From assembly GCF_041296385.1 (NCBI RefSeq), contig NC_091022.1, positions 18,433,967 to 18,497,966 on the forward strand: a stretch of DNA of 64,000 bases, read 5' to 3'. Shown here one piece after another: positions 12,901 through 24,900 of the stretch. The notes below the pieces were generated by a model, which worked only from the letters and a program-made list of their open reading frames with translations, did not search any database and was not told the origin of the DNA. This stretch comes from Aphelocoma coerulescens (lineage: Eukaryota > Chordata > Aves > Passeriformes > Corvidae). The number at the start of each line of letters is the position of its first letter. Position 1 is the first letter of the stretch. A program made the translations under genes and the position numbers.

Positions 12901-15900
12901 TGAGAAAACACAGTGTTTCTTTCAAAATACATGCAAGAGTTTATTTTTTCCCCATGGAGAGCAGCATAGAGCAGTTTTCCATTGTTGCCCTTCCTCTCAC
13001 TTGAATGCAGGGGAGAGAAGGAAGCAATGCTGGAGGTGTGAGGGCTGGGAGTGAGGATGTTTCAGGCCTGAAGCATTATTTCCATAATGGAAGTTGTCAA
13101 GAAGGGTGACATATTTGACATTTGCAATCTGTAACAGCTGCAGAAGTAGATAAAGGGAAACAGTCTTGTCACATAAAAACCACAAAAGGGATCTTGAGAT
13201 TTTAGAGTGATTCAGTCATAGTTACATGTATCCCAGGGACTGAAGGTTCTTAACGCTCTGTGCATTCAAGGTTTGGTTTTGGTTATTCTTGGAAGTAAAA
13301 TAGATTGGGTTTTTTCCTGGCTGGGGTGGGCTGGGTGTTTTATGGTGCTCTTTCTCTGTTTCGTGGTGGTTTGGGTTTTTTTGAGGGTTATGGGTTTGTT
13401 GGTTTGTTCATTTGTGTTTTGGTTTCGTTTTTTTGGGTGGGTGCCATGTAATTTTGTTTTCTTTAAATAGAAATGTGCATACTTACACATGCTTGTGCAT
13501 GTATAAGTATTTCTTCTGACTGACTCTCACCTTCAAGGAGTAGACACAGGTTTCCAGAAACTTGTATCTGGCTGGTTGCATCTAGAATTTGAAGGAGGCT
13601 TTTGTTGGGTGTTTTCAGGCCCTCCGCTCATGTTCAGTTTGCTCAGCAGTGTATTGTGTTCTCAAATATCTATTAATGTAATCTTATGGTGTTGCAAGAG
13701 TTTCTTTTGTCTTGTTTTTTAGTGTGGTTACTAGAGGTCTTTACCTGCAGCAGCTTCTTAAACATATGTCTGGGTTTTTTGGGATGGGTTTTTTTTTAAT
13801 TTCAGTTTTCATTACAGTGATGGGAAAAATTAGTTTGGCACGATCAAGTGCCAACAGATATTACACCCTCAGGGATTGTCTCTTTTATGTTTCTTCACTT
13901 TATTTTTGTTCAGATTCTCATCTGCATTTTGTCTTTTCCTCCCTTCAACCAACAAGACATAAGTGATCCCAGTCACTTTCTGAAAAGTAACTGCTTCTCT
14001 GTTTACACAAAGCTAAAAATGGCCAATGCATGAGTAATTTTAGGGAAAAACACCTGTCATGTCTTAAGGCTAAATCTTGTATACGAATTCTAAAAGTAAC
14101 TTCCAGTAAAAATGATGACACAGCCCTCTTGACACATACTGCTGTGCCGTGGAGGTGTATAGCAACATGATATGAAGTATCTTTAGAGCTTCAGGTTTAA
14201 GATATTCCTATAATCAAACTGTGCTCTGCTTCTCAGCTGTTTTGAGAAACTGTAGAAGTGCTTTTGTTTTCCTTACTCTCATTATGTCTGGATGACAAGA
14301 TGGGCACCATCTTTCGTAATTTAAAAAAAAAAGATCAACCCCCAAGAAATTAAATCATTACAACTGAAGAACTGGGGAGAGATATGAAAGCAAAGAATTC
14401 CATTCTAGTAACTAATGCAATATTTTTATTCCAGTCTCAGTTTGAATCTGATAGTGCAGAATCCATTTCTCCACACAACTGAGGAATGGTGGGAGTGAGA
14501 TGTGTTGTGACTGAACTATAAGAAAAACATTCTGCTTATCTTAAGATAAACTTTTTTCTTGTAAGAATTCTTACAGATAGCAATGATCACACATTAACAA
14601 TGATCACAAAATAAGATGAGAACTTCTTTTCTGATGGAGTTCATGAATAAGTTTAACTTCATAAAAAAGTTGCTGATTTCATCTATTCTGATAAGTAATG
14701 CATCTGGTGCAACCTTGTCTTATTAGAACACTTTCTTAGTACTTCTTTATTAACTTATTCTGTACCCTTTTAACAGGAAATTAACAGGAAAATTAACAGG
14801 AAATTGTTTTTGCTGTTGGTTGGAGAGTAAATCCTAGTCACATTTAAATTTCTAGAGCTTCACTGGTAGTTTCAAATGAGCCTGAATTTAATCCCTGTGT
14901 CATGAACTTATATCTGGCCAGTACTGAGGGACAAGCAGCCTTGAAATCAAACATTGTTCTTATGTTTTTAGGGCTTCATTGGACCTCCAGGTGAGGCAGG
15001 ACAACCAGGACCTGAAGGAGAAAGGGTAGGCCTAGTGGAACATTAATGAAATGTTGATGTTTATGTGGCAATGCAAAATATGTTAGAATGGGGGGAAATG
15101 TACAAAGTATAATGATTCATTTAAGTATTTTTTGGTTAAAAGCAAAACTGATGTGAAGAAAATAAGATGAATAGGTCATACCCAATTAGTCTAATCAGTG
15201 AAATGCCCTGGTGCTGAAGTAAAATGGGGAGCAGCTGTAAAGTATTATTTTACTTTAGTCTACAACTGTGAGGATTAGGGTTATTTTTTTTCTTCAGCAA
15301 AGCATGAATTAATTTTTTTTTATTCGAGACATTTCATTTTGTCAATAATTTATATTTGGCTCTTGTTGGATAATCTTTGCAGTAGAACCAGCCATGGAAG
15401 TGTTAATCTCTATCACTCTGTGCTTGAGCTTTTTCTTATTTCACTTGAGCAAAAAGGCTGTCTGGATGTATACACTTTGATGGAAGCAGGACAAGGCCCT
15501 TTTTCACAGTTGTTCAGATGTTGCCACTGTAAAGACAAGCAAAGTTTACATTTCTGCTATAGGACATTTTCTCTATAATACTTTGCTCAAATCCTTTTTA
15601 ATTTTTTTTTTAATGGTGGTGCTTCTCACACTGTCTTTTTCTAATCAAATGCGGGTTTAATTACTTGAATTTAAGTACTGAAGAAAAGAAAACCTACTTA
15701 TCATGGGTTATTTCTTTCTCAGGGTATCCCAGGCCACCGTGGAAAAAGAGGTCCTAAAGGGAGACAGGTAAAGCTTCTAATACTTGTTACAATTCCTGGT
15801 GCCAATGTCAATCCACCTAGAATTAACTCTGTAACTTTATTCAGCTGAAAAAAGTTTTATTTTTTCCACATATGACTTTCTATTGTTTTCAATTAGTACT

Positions 15901-18900
15901 TTTCAGAACTGTGGATTCTGTGCAGGTTATAAGTGCTAGATGTTCTGAAGTGTGGAAGGCTAATCCCTGTGAGCCTTGTGATAGGTTACTGATATCAGCT
16001 GTGAGGAGGGTTAGAAGGTGACAGAAAAACATAAATACATTCTGTAAAATTTGTGTTAGCACAAGGTGCGGATATGATGCAAGCTTTATGAGTCTGGTGT
16101 TGGTTTGGATGAAAATCAATTGCTTCTAATGTCTGATATTTCTGGACTATGGTAAATTAAAGCTGTCCTCTACTTAATATATATTTCTACAGCTGAGAAT
16201 AAACACAAATCTGCCAAGTATGCATTATCAAGGTTTACATATTTCCTGTGGTGTGTCTTCAATGCCAAATGTTTTGTTTTCTGTCGCAACCATACTATTT
16301 TAGTTCTTTGAAGCTATCCAGGAGTTTCCAATTTTAACTTTCTTGTGGTTTGAGATTGGAAAACGCCATAGGGTTCTCCAGTTGTGCCATCAGTTGTGCT
16401 CACCAGTTCAGATTATTTTCATCTACCATGTTGAACAAGTTTGTTCAGCAGTAATGTGATCATCGTCATTTGGCCCTTGATGTATGCTGTGAAAGTTGTA
16501 GAGGATTCTGTTTAATTATGTTTTGTTTTCTATGTGATCTAACACCAGCCAAAAAAGCCACTAGCCTACAAGAATTGCTTTGATATAAAGAAAGGCAAGC
16601 AAAGTGCCATTAATGAATGCAATGTGCTCTTTCTAAAGCTACCATCAGACCATACTGTAGTTTGCTTATAATTTGGATCAAATGCTACTTTTTGCATCTG
16701 AGTGTTGGGCAGGAAGGGCTCTGTGCCATCAATACCTTGCAGAAGTTCACAGTGTCTTGTGCTAGTGAGTCACATGCAACATTATGAAAGAGGAGAACGT
16801 GGATGAGAATCAAAGGCTTGTGTTCAGTGTGGAATAGGAAGTGGAGGTGACAGCAGAGAACACTGAAACACGTCTTGGCTTATCTTGTCAGTCTCTGTGG
16901 CAGGTTTTACTGAGGATTCTGCTGCCAGTGTAGTGGTTTGTGCAGTATTTGTCCCCATCCATAGCAGTCATTTGGTGCTGTGAGCAGTCATTAGGTGCTG
17001 TATGCGCTGTGGTGAGCAGCTATTTTCCATTCACAGTAAGAGCACAGCTTCTGTCAGTGCCAGGCTATGTTCTATAAGGACTTTTTTTTATATAAATCTG
17101 TTCAGAGAGGATTCACATAGGTGACAAGGCACCAAAAGCACCTCTGTACAACGTCTGTGATTACCTTCATTCAGTATTGATTTCTTTGTAATGTTGTAAT
17201 TTCCAATTCCTTTCTATGATCTATAAAATACTTATTTGACTAAAGGCTGCTAATGGGGGGACCAACCAAGAGAGCAATCACATGGGAACCTGGCTTGAAG
17301 TACTTTGCTGGATGACAGGCTTAGAGATGATGTGTTATTTTAACCCCTAACAATGGTAGCTGAAATGACAAAGTCTTTTGGCGCAGTGCCCTGGAGTTAA
17401 CAGTGCTTTGGGCAGGGCATTGTCACTAAAAGAAATTTGGCATGGGAATTCTACAGTGCCTGAGTTCAGGCTCCTCACCTTTTGTTCTAGGTTGCAACTT
17501 ATTTCTTTGGGCAAAACTGTCCCTAATAATACTTGAGAAAAAAAAAACCAACCTGTCTGACTGGCAGAGATCTTTTTGAAAGAAATCAGATCCCAAGTAT
17601 AATCTCATTTTTGGAAGGTAATTTTAAAGTATAGAAGAAGTGGATCATACAAGGGATTGTAAATATTTCATTCATAAAGTGCTGCTACTTAGTAGGTTTA
17701 CTGAACAGTTGTTCATATTTGTAACATTTCTGGCATATTTGAAATGGAACAAAATACTCAATTGCCTGAATCTATAGAGTGAGGATTTGTTTGAATTTTA
17801 GATTGGTTTTGCATACAATATCATTTTAAGAAAATATTTCATGGTAGAAGTATGTGTTCAATTTCTTTCCATTGTATCACCACAATATGAAATTTGGCTA
17901 GTTCTGCAGTTTTTTTAATGCATTGTCTGTCCTGTTAGCATGATGCATTTTGCCTTTGCGTACACATTTGGGGGAAGATTTTTATCTTCTATCTGTGATT
18001 AGTTAAAACCAGTTGTCAATGTGTCAGAACAGACCTTGTAAATTTTACCAAGAATTTAGTAACTAAGTCCATTGTAACTGTACAAATAGTTCAGATTCTG
18101 TTTTATATTAAAGTTATGAATATTCATCATTTGTATGCTTAATAATAATGTTAAATTATAATATTGATTTAATAAAACACTTGTTGCACAGTAGTATTAT
18201 TATATTGCTTCCAGTTTTAGACTTTTGTGACTGATCATTTTGCTTTCATTTTTCTACTTACCAAGATAGATTTTTCAGTATCAGTTCAAAGACACATGCT
18301 GTTGAGAATGTCCTTATGATGACTGCAGGTGGTCCATCACTTTTGTAGCTCTTACTATGCTGGGATTGTGTTATATCATTTGTGACCAGCATCTGGGATT
18401 CTGTGTGGCTGGTAAAACTGTCCCACTGCATCCTTCATTTCCCCTTTGAGTTTCAAAAAAACATACCTGTGTGTTATGACAATTCTGCCTCTTCCAACAT
18501 CTACCAATGGTGGGCAGTACAACCAAAATATGCTATATAGCAAAGGGTCATGAATTAATCTTTGTCTACATCCTCTTAGTTGGTAGCTTTTAACAACATA
18601 GTCACTCTCAAATATCTGTTTTGCATGTGTAAAATTTTACACTACATTTTCAGAGTTGGGAAAAAATTTGACCAATGGTGTACACCTTGGGAATCAATTA
18701 AATCTGCTTTATCAACCATTAACCTAAGAACCTCTACTTTTTAAATGATAAGGAAGCAACAATATGAAGACCTGTATTGTTAGATCTTACAGTTATGGCT
18801 GTAGATTCTTATTTGTGAGTTCCGTGGTCAGATCCTGAACAAAAAATTCATTGTTGTGAGAGGAATTCCTGTGTTTAGCTTTTCTGAATTGACAGGAGAA

Positions 18901-21900
18901 AGTGGAAAAAATCTCCAGCTAAAATCAATCCAAAAGATGCTATAGGAGACTGTCTTGGATTACTTCACATTATCATACATGATGCTGACAATTAATAGCT
19001 ATTAGGTTGTTTCAACAGATTTTGACAGTGTACATGCATGTATATATATGCATAAAACATTGCCTTCATTTTTATAGAATTTTGGCTTGTTACTAAAGCC
19101 AAATATGGCTTAAGCAGGGCTTAAACTGCTTTGATTTATTATATGATTTTTCCATCTCCTTGACACAGTTTTATATTGTCTTCCTGACTACTGTTCATAT
19201 AATACTGTATGATATATATCCCCCATTCCATTAAGGAAAGACCCTGCTGTAGCAAATCCTGAGCTGGACAGATGTGTGGATGCCCTCCAAACAAAGTAGT
19301 TTAAAAAGGCCAAACAAATTGTACATTTGACCTGTAGCAGGTTTGAACATGGCCTTACTGAGGTGAAAGGTTAATGCCTCAAAGTACTGTTCCTGATACA
19401 CACAGAGGGGTAAAAAGATATTGAAACACTGAAAAGACAAAGAAGAGCATTTCACATTAAAATTATTGTAAGGATGGAATTTGCTCCTTTTCCCCATGGG
19501 GGATGGATTAGTAGTGCTCAGGTTCTTTGTGGTTGATTTCTTGAGGTCAGTGCATCTCTCAGTTACCTCAGTACTCTAATAATACTGTGTGAGATTTATC
19601 AGTTCCAATAAAAGTCTGTTTGGTTTGAGTGCCATAGCTTGGATTTTTCCAGGTAGAATCCCTTTCCAGCTTAGTATTTTGCAAATTTTCTGGTAAACTC
19701 TTATATGGACCTTACACTGTAGTTAAAAACAATTTTGACTTCGCTGTAGATTTGTGCTACCTCCATTCTCCCAATTCCATACAGTGATAGCAATCATGAA
19801 AATATTTCATGGTACTGCTTCAAACTAATAGCATGAGTTTCTAGTTAGCTACATCTGGCTCTTCTGGTAAAATAGTGAGATCTGCCTAGCAATACTAAAC
19901 TGATAAAAATTAATTCAAAAATACCTCCCCCCCAAACCCAAACAAAAAATCATATCACTTTTCCCCACCAACTTATGTGCTTCTGCAGTGGGCAACATCT
20001 GAAAGAAGTAAAGCAATTTTCAAAACCCTAACAGGAAGGAAGGAAGATTAGAGCCAGTACAGTGGTGGAATTCTATTCCATTTTCTTTCTCAGGCAAGAA
20101 ATGGAAATTTTGTTTTAAGCTTTGACGCTTGACTTGGCAAATCAGATTTTTTTCCTATTCTGATAATCTGGTCTCTGAAGTCAAAACTCTCATAAAATAA
20201 ATGAGGCTTTATTATGTCTTGAGTTATTGTTTCAGTGTCTAGATGCAGACTATGGCAAGTGTTCACATTGGTTAGAAAGATGTTGTGCCAGAAAGACGAA
20301 AATTTTGATTTCTAATGAATATGAGATGCCAGTCATTAATATTTGGGGATGAGTTAAGGAAAGGAGGACAGACGTTTTCATGAATGTTGAAGCTAACAGG
20401 AAAAAAAATTAAGTTAAAAATAATAAATAGGAAAACGGGATCCAAGAAAAAAATTCAAGTGACGCTTGTTTAATATTGGTCTTAAAGTAATTCTGATTTT
20501 TAAAGTAAGTCTGATTTTTAATATGCTTACATTGTGTATAGTTGTATCATTTTGGGTTTATGATTTTAGGAGACAAAAAAATGTCACTATTCTGTTCATT
20601 TGAACCTTGTAGCTGGTATTTTCTGCTTTTCCCATTCTTCCATCACCCTCCCTGAATCTACTTATGATGTCTTAATTCATCATAGCTATAGGAATTCAGT
20701 GTTCACCCCACCTTTCATGTCTTGAATAATGAAGAACAGGTATTTTCTATTCTGCTTTAGGGTTTTCCAGGTGACTTTGGAAATAGAGGCCCCCCGGGTC
20801 CAGATGGAAGTCCTGTAAGTATCGAATTGTGTCTTGATTAACATGATAAAATTTGTAACACTGAATATTAACTCCCCTTCAAAATTAAAGGAGACTTTTG
20901 TCTCAAAAGAAATGTCTTGAAGTCCACAGTAAAATTTTGGACTGTTAACTTTTCCATGCAAATCGGTAGGAAACTACTATAAAAAGTATAAAAAAGAGGA
21001 AGAAAATATTCAGAAAGCTGCCAAGAGAATGCATTTTCCACTGCTGCATGTGCTGACTACCTTAAGAGTCAGATCTCTTGCTGTCCTCACTGCATTACTG
21101 ATGAATGTTGTCTTAAAAAATTCTTGTATTAGATATGACTTTGTGTTGTTTATTTATACCGTTATTCTAAGATTACCTTAACAAAATAGGATTCTTCCTA
21201 CATGTAAAACCTCAGCTACTGTGTGCTTGTGCATTTGATAGTTGATTTCATCCTTTGAGCTGGTACTGAACACAATGATGCTAGCATGTCATTCAGTGCA
21301 TTATAATCAGTGTGATAACAGCTTTGTCCTTGGCAGTGTGTGCAGGCCTAAAGTGCCCTTGCAGTGTGGTGTTCAGACTGTGGCACAGTCACGTCACTTC
21401 GCAGTGCTGCCCTCAAAGGAGCTTTGCTGTCTTGCTCCATTTGTAGGGAAACTGGCTGCAGACTCCAAACTCAGGTTTCCTTTGGTGTCAGAAATCAGTG
21501 AAAGGGTTTGGGCAAGAGAAGAGAACAGCAAAAAGTGCTGGGTACAAGAGCAGCTGATTTAAATCATCATGTATTGTTGGATGCTCCTTTGGAAACTGCT
21601 ATCAGTTTTCGTCTAAAGATTTTTCTGATAGGGAACAGAGTCATCAGCTGGACAGAGTTTCCCTCCTTTTTGAAGGTCTGCCCTGACACCCATCTTAGAA
21701 ACTTGTTTTAGAAAAGCTTACATGAATTTTGCTTGTGGGTTATCAATGTTTGGTGCCAACATTTTGGAGCACAGGAAAAAAATTATTATGCATTTCTGGT
21801 CCCTAAGGCAAAGTTTCCCTTGTTGGAATGTCAGGTGATATCAGCATGGTTTTCATCTTGAAAACCCACTGAGGGGTTGAGTGTCACCAACCGCCTTGCA

Positions 21901-24900
21901 AATGATATTAGAAGGTGAGTTCTTCCTTCCCCTCTTCGTACTCCCAAGTCTCCCTCCATTCCTGATAAAGCAGATATTGTCTTTTCACCAGATCTACAGA
22001 ACAGTACTTTAACAGAAATAGGCTCAGAAAGCCTGGATCTGAAATTACAGACTTGCACATTACAAAGAAGCCTGTTTTAATGCAAGCATTTGCAAACAAG
22101 TTCCATCTAATCTGCCAAGACAGCTGCTGATGTTACTGCGTCCTTCGACAGGCAGCAACCCCTCTCCCCTCCTCCCCCAAAGCTCACCCTGCAGGGCTTG
22201 TTCAGGCAAGGGGCCAGTGCTGCAGCTGCAGGGGGCTGCAATGCTAATGGCATATTTACAGAGCCTCTCTGTGAGCTGGCAGTGGAGATCAGGGGCTGCC
22301 TGGGAGGCCTGTGACAGCAGGAACTTGAAGGAAAGACATTTCTTCCCATGTGCTGACTTGACACTACTGACATTTGTCTCCATACCTAATTTCTTCTGCT
22401 TAACTGACTAATGCCAGCCTTCATTTCCACAACACCCTCTCAGTTCTCTGAGGATGTAGGTCTGCCTTGGAGGATGTTGCTAGAGCATTCAGCTTCACCT
22501 GTGGATAGTTTGGAGCAGGTTGGAGAAAGTGTGTAAGGCACCCAAGGAGGGAGGACAGCATGAAGATGTCCTCTGCACCATGTCCAGCAGCCATGCCCAG
22601 CTGGACACCTTCAGAATGGGCTTAGATTTGCTCACATAAAGCTTCCCCTTCCCTGCAGGTGCCAAAGGGCTGCAGTGAACCCTCTGTATGTTATCAATTG
22701 AGTAGCAGGTCCCAGGTGTTGGGACAGCTTGCATGAGACATGGTGACCTGGAGGGCTACAATACCTGTTTCACATAGGGTAAAGAGACCTAGCAACTGTT
22801 CTCTGCAGTGTTTTAGCCTCTTCTGAGTTAAACTGTGGCAGAGGCAGTAGTGGAATACTGCTGAATTTTTAACTTCTGTAGGAAGTACAAATACCGTAGT
22901 TTGTATCAAGAAATAGTTTTTCATAAAGAAAGTGTAGCCTCTATTGGCAGAGGACTTTCTATGAAGTGAGATGGTGTTCTTATTTATTTTTCAGAGGAAT
23001 TTTAATAAATTTGTTTTCACCCTCAAAAAAAATTGGTTTTTTTTTCCTTCCACTATAAGTATCATGGTTAAAAAAAAATCTCAATATTCCTACATTAACA
23101 GCAGAAGTGTTTCCATGAAATACCTGGAGATCTAATTCCACAATCCAGGGATCTTACTAAGCATATTTCTTTATACAGTGATAAGCTGTCACTCTTTGGA
23201 AACTCTGTAAAAATCACAACTGACTTGCTTTGTAGATCTCTTTTATGTTATCACTGGGATTTCTTTTTAAATGGTAAAATTCAGATAATCTAAGATTAAC
23301 TTTCTTTAAAGGGAATTGTTGGTGGTGTGGGTCCTCCTGGATTTCCAGGACTAAGAGTGAGTATAGTTTTATTACATACTTTGATATGGCTGCATTAGTG
23401 TGTTTGCCTTGTGTGTTTGTGAAATAAAAACCATTATGAAAATTCAAGGATTTAAACAGATTTTGTTTTAGATAGCCATGATTTGAAACAATATCACTCT
23501 GCAAAACTGCTGTCATGTTGGCAGCGTGGAGCATTTCTATACTTGGTGTGGATTTATAGGCTTGTTTCTGATCCAGTGTGTTTGGGTTTTTTATTTGAAA
23601 TAACCAAGTTTGCTAGTTTATAGCACTAAAGCCAGTGTAACGAGTGCAATGGTCTCAAACATTTTAACAACAACAGCCCTCATTGGTCCTGATATACAGG
23701 ACCAAATTCAAAGCAGAATGAATTTCTAAGCAAATCACTTTATAATGTATATAATATCAATTAATTTTTTAATATTTGTAGAATAAGGCTGTGATGCTCA
23801 CTGTGGAGCTGCACACAGTAGTTGTATCTATCAATCGTGCCAGAGAAGCTCTGAGTCCTACAGGAGGTGGGAAAGACTTTCATACTGAGTAGTTTCACTC
23901 CCTTGGCTTTTTATAATTCATGTATTTACTCATAGAGGACCTCTGATTCTTGATATTGTCTCAGTCATGTCTGGCTACACAGCCACATTCTTAACAAGGG
24001 AGAAATAGCATGTTTACACTTGAATTAAGAAAGCCATGATTGTCTCCTGTTTTTGCTTTGTGTTCGATATCTGCTGATCTGAAACATTCTTGATAAGTTT
24101 GTTACCTTACACTGATGGTCATCTTATTTTTCCTTTGAAGCACAACAGTTGAGTTCAACTGTTACTCTTTTTAATTATATGTTCATAACAAAAAAAAAAC
24201 CCTGTAAGTAATCCCTTGCTGCCTGTTTAGGACTGTTATGGCATTGCTATAGTGAAAACAAAAACGTGATCAATCAACCTCTGTAGCTTCCAGCCTTCGT
24301 CATGCCATGATTTTCTGTGTTCTTGTCAGTTGACATCTGCCAATTGAAGCAGTCATGAGACTGCAGCTTGCACTCTTGAGAATTTGCTTGGAATTATGGT
24401 TTGCTTTTCTCTCGTACATGACTGTCTTTGGAATTTAATCTCCAAGACTTTGACAATTGTACAAATGTATCTTAGGTTTTTTTAAAAAGCCTACTATATG
24501 TCACTTCTAAAAAGATACTGATTATTTTGACTAAAACTTAGCAGTTTTGCTTTACCTAGAGCTCATGGGCATAAATGTTTGCAGGTCAAAGCTGCATGTG
24601 CCTTCTTGCTGAGTTGCAGTCACTTACAGAGAGACTGAGTGTCAATAGTTCTTTGTGAAATAAGAGAAATAATTTTCAGTTACCGGTCCAAAGCTTTTGC
24701 CACTGGTACATAAATGAAATATAACCATGATGAGACTGTTTCTCGGGGGAAAAAAAGTTGATGGCATGTTTAGATTTTGAACAGCATGAAATTAACAATT
24801 GTTTAGAGTGTGAGTTCCATTTGAGTGGCCTTCTCTTGTTTATATGTGGGACTCTTTCACATGGTTCCAGCAACATCACATTGGTTACTCTGGTTTCCTC

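Larger units (their letters stand above)
12765..14971 (+). other. Intron 6 (2,207 bp)
   Basis: Contains a G/T-rich tract with many G-triplets (13,266-13,480) and a short three-unit tandem repeat (14,770-14,803). The frames open on both strands across the G/T tract are low-complexity artefacts. No gene is seen. Confidence 0.78.
15768..20760 (+). other. Intron 8 (4,993 bp)
   Basis: Long AT-rich intron with two minor tandem repeats: a 20-bp period at 16,963-17,002 and a 19-bp period at 20,483-20,520. No exon, RNA gene or recognised transposon is visible. Confidence 0.75.

Noticed and set aside
13266..13490. Open frames on both strands in the G/T tract
   Set aside because: Low-complexity composition lacks stop codons; peptides are Phe/Val/Gly- or Lys/Thr-rich without domain.
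14972..15025. Integrin-binding site at GPE GER of e7
   Set aside because: Known sites need hydroxyproline before GER; Glu stands there.
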